Shown here: piece after piece, positions 61,257 to 64,000 of the stretch
Numbering within the stretch: position 1 is the first letter of the stretch
How the letters are laid out: each line of letters begins with the position of its first letter
Assembly (NCBI GenBank): GCA_028023455.1
Contig: JAQFVV010012394.1
Location: 24,198,900 to 24,262,899 of the forward strand
Direction of reading: 5' to 3'
Length of the DNA: 64,000 nt
Source: Epiperipatus broadwayi
Taxonomy: Eukaryota; Onychophora; Udeonychophora; Euonychophora; Peripatidae
Position numbers and translations under genes: made by a program
The notes under the pieces: model-generated
What the model saw: the letters and a program-made list of their open reading frames with translations, nothing else
Told to the model about the DNA's origin: nothing
Database searches by the model: none

Positions 61257-63380
61257 CTGGAAAATAATACCATAAGTGTTTAGTTAGAATAAAGTATAAC
61301 ATAAAACAATCATATTAAAACATGCTATAATTACAAAACAGAAAGCATCAAAAATCCACTATTAAAAGTACTTTCAAAAGTTATTATGAAAAATTTTTGC
61401 AAATATATGTACAATGAAAATACGATTTTAAAAATCTGTTTGGGGAAAAAAACGGTAAGACAACATGACCAAATGTCAAAGATCTGACAATTGCTTATGC
61501 CTTTATGCAAAAGTGGGTTTTCACGAATATAGTATGATTGATTTATCATTAAAATTCTAATGTGCCAATGTAAACATTCAAATTAAAGAGTTTTCACATA
61601 TTACAATAAAGGCAACATAAGGGGATGTTGTCTTTTTTAGTAAAAAATACAAATAATAATAATAATAATGTGATAATCTATCCATAATAATAAAAAGTGT
61701 GACATCATTTTCTACATTTAGGTGCTTTAGGAAATAAAAAGTTTATGGAAAATAATCTATAAATCAATCATAGCAATAAATTTAAAAGGAGTTTTTGGGT
61801 AGACATAAGTTAAATGACCAAAATGCTTCTGAGTTTAGAAAATAATTTTTTGAATAAATGTATCTTATTTTCTATCTGAATCTTGAATACTTAATAATGC
61901 AATAGTCAGATTTTTGACCACTCAATGAAGTATTGGGAGAAGAATGATAAAAAACAAAGAACAAACAGTGGCATCAAGAAAATATTAAAAAAATGAAATG
62001 AATCTAGGATGTCCATATTGCTAAAAAATATAATAGCAGATGGATAGTTTAAATATTAAACTAGACTTATAATACTATAAAAGGCATAAAACAGTTGACA
62101 TGTTGTATGGGTGATTTTAAATAATAAAAAATATGTTTGTATAATATGAATAAGAAAAACTATGTATTGGCAAATTGGATTAAATTGGAAAAAGAAATAA
62201 AATGACATGGTTTTAATTCACAAGCAGCATATTATAATGGTACAAACTCTATGGCATGAACCTGGCATGATGGCACTCATCATCATCATGCTCATTAATG
62301 AACTAATCTAAATTTAAATGTAAAATTAAATATAATTAATGAGCAATAAATATAATGAGGGATATATGAAATCAGCAAAGAACTAACTATAAGTAATAAC
62401 AAAAACAATTATTCATCATCATAAATGATCAAAAATACAAAATAAATTCAACAGTCAACATTGTGACTGGATTTGCAATGGATCCTATAGATTAGGTTAA
62501 TTATTTACCTTTTCCTAAACTTAGGGCAAAAATACAACATTAATTATTCTGATTTTGATTAATACAAAAAGAAATCTACTTTTACATTGTAACTTACAAA
62601 TATGCTTCAATAGGTTTACACAAAACACACTTATATATAAGTATAGAGATGTGTGGTATAATAATTTATGAATATATTTTATTTATCATAGTCCTATAAA
62701 TGAAATTCACTTTTTATAAAACATAATTAATGAATGATTTAACAAATATGTGTGTGACAAGAAAATGTGTGCTGACATTAATGTTTATATCATATGATAT
62801 TTTAATATGTCAAAATAATAAACTTATTAAAAATATATTTTCACAATTAATTCAATTTTGAAAATACACATAAAATTTACACATATATAAGCACTCAGAT
62901 GTTCTGTACAATAATTTAAATTGACATGTTTGAATTCCCATAGACCTACAAAAACATTCAATTCATTTTTAATAAAACATAATAGCACATGTATACTTGT
63001 ATATAAAAAATAAAGATAGTATAAATCAAAACCATTAATTCATTACCTCCAGTGGTGAAACATGCCCTTATTTTTACTCTTAAAAAAACATTAATTCTTT
63101 GATAGTCCTTCATAAAAATTTTATTTTTCTTTTTTAACAGGTTACTTTTTATTAATTATAAATATTTTTAAACATATTCCAGCATGTTCTTTTATTCTCT
63201 AATCAAGAGAAATTTTTGGAGTTTTTTTCCCAATAAAATATTGTAAAAATATATCTTAATTTTTGTTGAATAAAGTTATTTACTTAAAGAAATGTGTAAT
63301 TAAAAAAATTTCAACTGTTATTTGAACTAAAAAATTTTTTTAAACAAACTAACCAACTGTACTTTATATATATATATATA
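61257..63380. other. AT-rich stretch upstream of the M13 exon
   Basis: It is probably intron if the M13 gene is real. No second exon with TM-like or signal-anchor sequence could be recognised. It has short ORFs only. Confidence 0.35.
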
Positions 63381-63507
63381 TGATCACTAGATGGAGCTTT
63401 ACTAATAACTCCTAACAATCTTTGATTACATAAACACAGAGAGAGATAGAATTGTTTATGTAAACAAAGCTTGTTAGGAGTTATTGGTAAAGCTCCATTT
63501 AGTGATC
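63381..63507. mobile_element. Small foldback (MITE-like) element, 127 bp
   Basis: TGATCACTAGATGGAGC at 63381 is mirrored by GCTCCATTTAGTGATCA ending at 63507. The outer arms are about 37 bp (63381-63418 and 63471-63507) with 3 mismatches, and an inner pair (63425-63436 and 63453-63463) extends the stem. An (AT)n tract lies to its left. No ORF. Confidence 0.75.
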
Positions 63508-63533
63508 ATAAAATTATAACTTGTTTTGTCTAT

Positions 63534-63566
<33 letters not shown>

Positions 63567-64000
63567 TATAACAGTCAGGGAAGTCTCACCATAATGGAGT
63601 CTTACTGTATCCGCAGTACAGGGCACCACCAGGCCATTCGAACCTGGAAAATTTATATAGTAGTCAGATACTTACTGTTAAGAGCCAATTTTATTTTATT
63701 ATAGACCATTAGCCTCAGTCACTAGCCCATGAAGCAGCAGAGATAATATATATTTTAATTTTAAAGAAATAAAGATAATAAAAAATAAGAATAAGCCACT
63801 GCCAGATTAACAATACACAGAAACATTTATTTTGCACATATATAAAATTCAGCATTATTTATGTATAATGTTTATAATTTGATTTATGTTTTAACTTTTT
63901 TTTATTTTAAAAGTTTGCACAGATGGATTGATTAATATTTTATTAGTGTTGAGTATGGATAGACTATATAGATTGCACTTGAAAAAGAAATTATTCTATA
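63567..64000 (-). repeat. Diverged family B-like LTR, cut by window end
   Basis: It starts at TATAACAGTCAGG after an (AT)n tract and shares with 46032 onward, in order, a block GCACCACCAGGCCATTCGAA, the CACTAGCCCA block, AAGCCACTGCCAG and the GCACAGATGG block. This is the outer end of the LTR in minus orientation. Identity is much lower than among the other copies. Confidence 0.6.

Overview
The window looks like a gene-poor, very AT-rich (roughly three quarters A+T by eye) intergenic or intronic stretch of an invertebrate animal genome. The evidence for a metazoan is one spliced exon of an M13 (neprilysin-like) metallopeptidase at 61.07-61.26 kb, RTE-type and other LINEs, a Merlin DNA transposon, and long-LTR retroelements. 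I cannot name the species. I see no tRNA or rRNA gene, no CRISPR array and no bacterial-style operon. Almost everything recognisable is mobile DNA, much of it nested.

Layout. 1-4.6 kb: a non-autonomous LTR element (family A) with a coiled-coil, basic-tailed gag-like ORF; its 5' LTR is cut by the window start. 4.6-11.9 kb: AT-rich DNA with no gene seen. 11.9-16.6 kb: a second LTR element (family B) with about 2.0 kb LTRs around only about 0.7 kb of non-coding interior. 16.6-21.8 kb: AT-rich, no convincing gene. 21.8-22.2 kb: a coiled-coil ORF of unknown, probably retroelement, origin. 22.8-37.8 kb: one large inverted-repeat structure with arms of about 2.8 kb after removing insertions. A decayed Merlin (IS1016-type) transposase gene lies in its centre. 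The left arm was later invaded by a segment carrying an RTE LINE and by a foldback element; the right arm was invaded by another LINE.

The most interesting object sits inside that right-arm LINE at 35.64-36.65 kb. It is a tandem dimer of a 435-bp unit, each unit carrying a complete type I hammerhead self-cleaving ribozyme core on the minus strand, flanked by a 12-bp target-site duplication. A third, single, circularly permuted copy with the same ribozyme on the plus strand lies at 38.04-38.48 kb. This is the architecture of a retrozyme, a non-coding retroelement thought to move through circular RNA.

38.5-41.4 kb: a degenerate APE-type LINE relic ending at a trinucleotide microsatellite. 42.1-42.6 kb: a foldback repeat. 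46.0-50.5 kb: two family-B LTRs head to head, forming a 4.4-kb imperfect palindrome centred on an 18-bp (AT)n spacer. 52.5-55.8 kb: a nearly full-length RTE LINE with a 781-codon open stretch holding endonuclease and reverse transcriptase. 55.85-56.05 kb: a near-perfect long hairpin. 56-61 kb: AT-rich DNA with microsatellites. 61.1-61.3 kb: the M13 peptidase exon, minus strand. 63.4-64 kb: a small foldback and the start of another family-B-related LTR.

No genes here work together as a pathway. The inferred relationships are parasitic: LINE-type (or Penelope-like) machinery probably supplied reverse transcription for the ribozyme-bearing repeat and the foldback elements, and the Merlin transposase probably once mobilised the large inverted-repeat unit. 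Both are inferences from structure.
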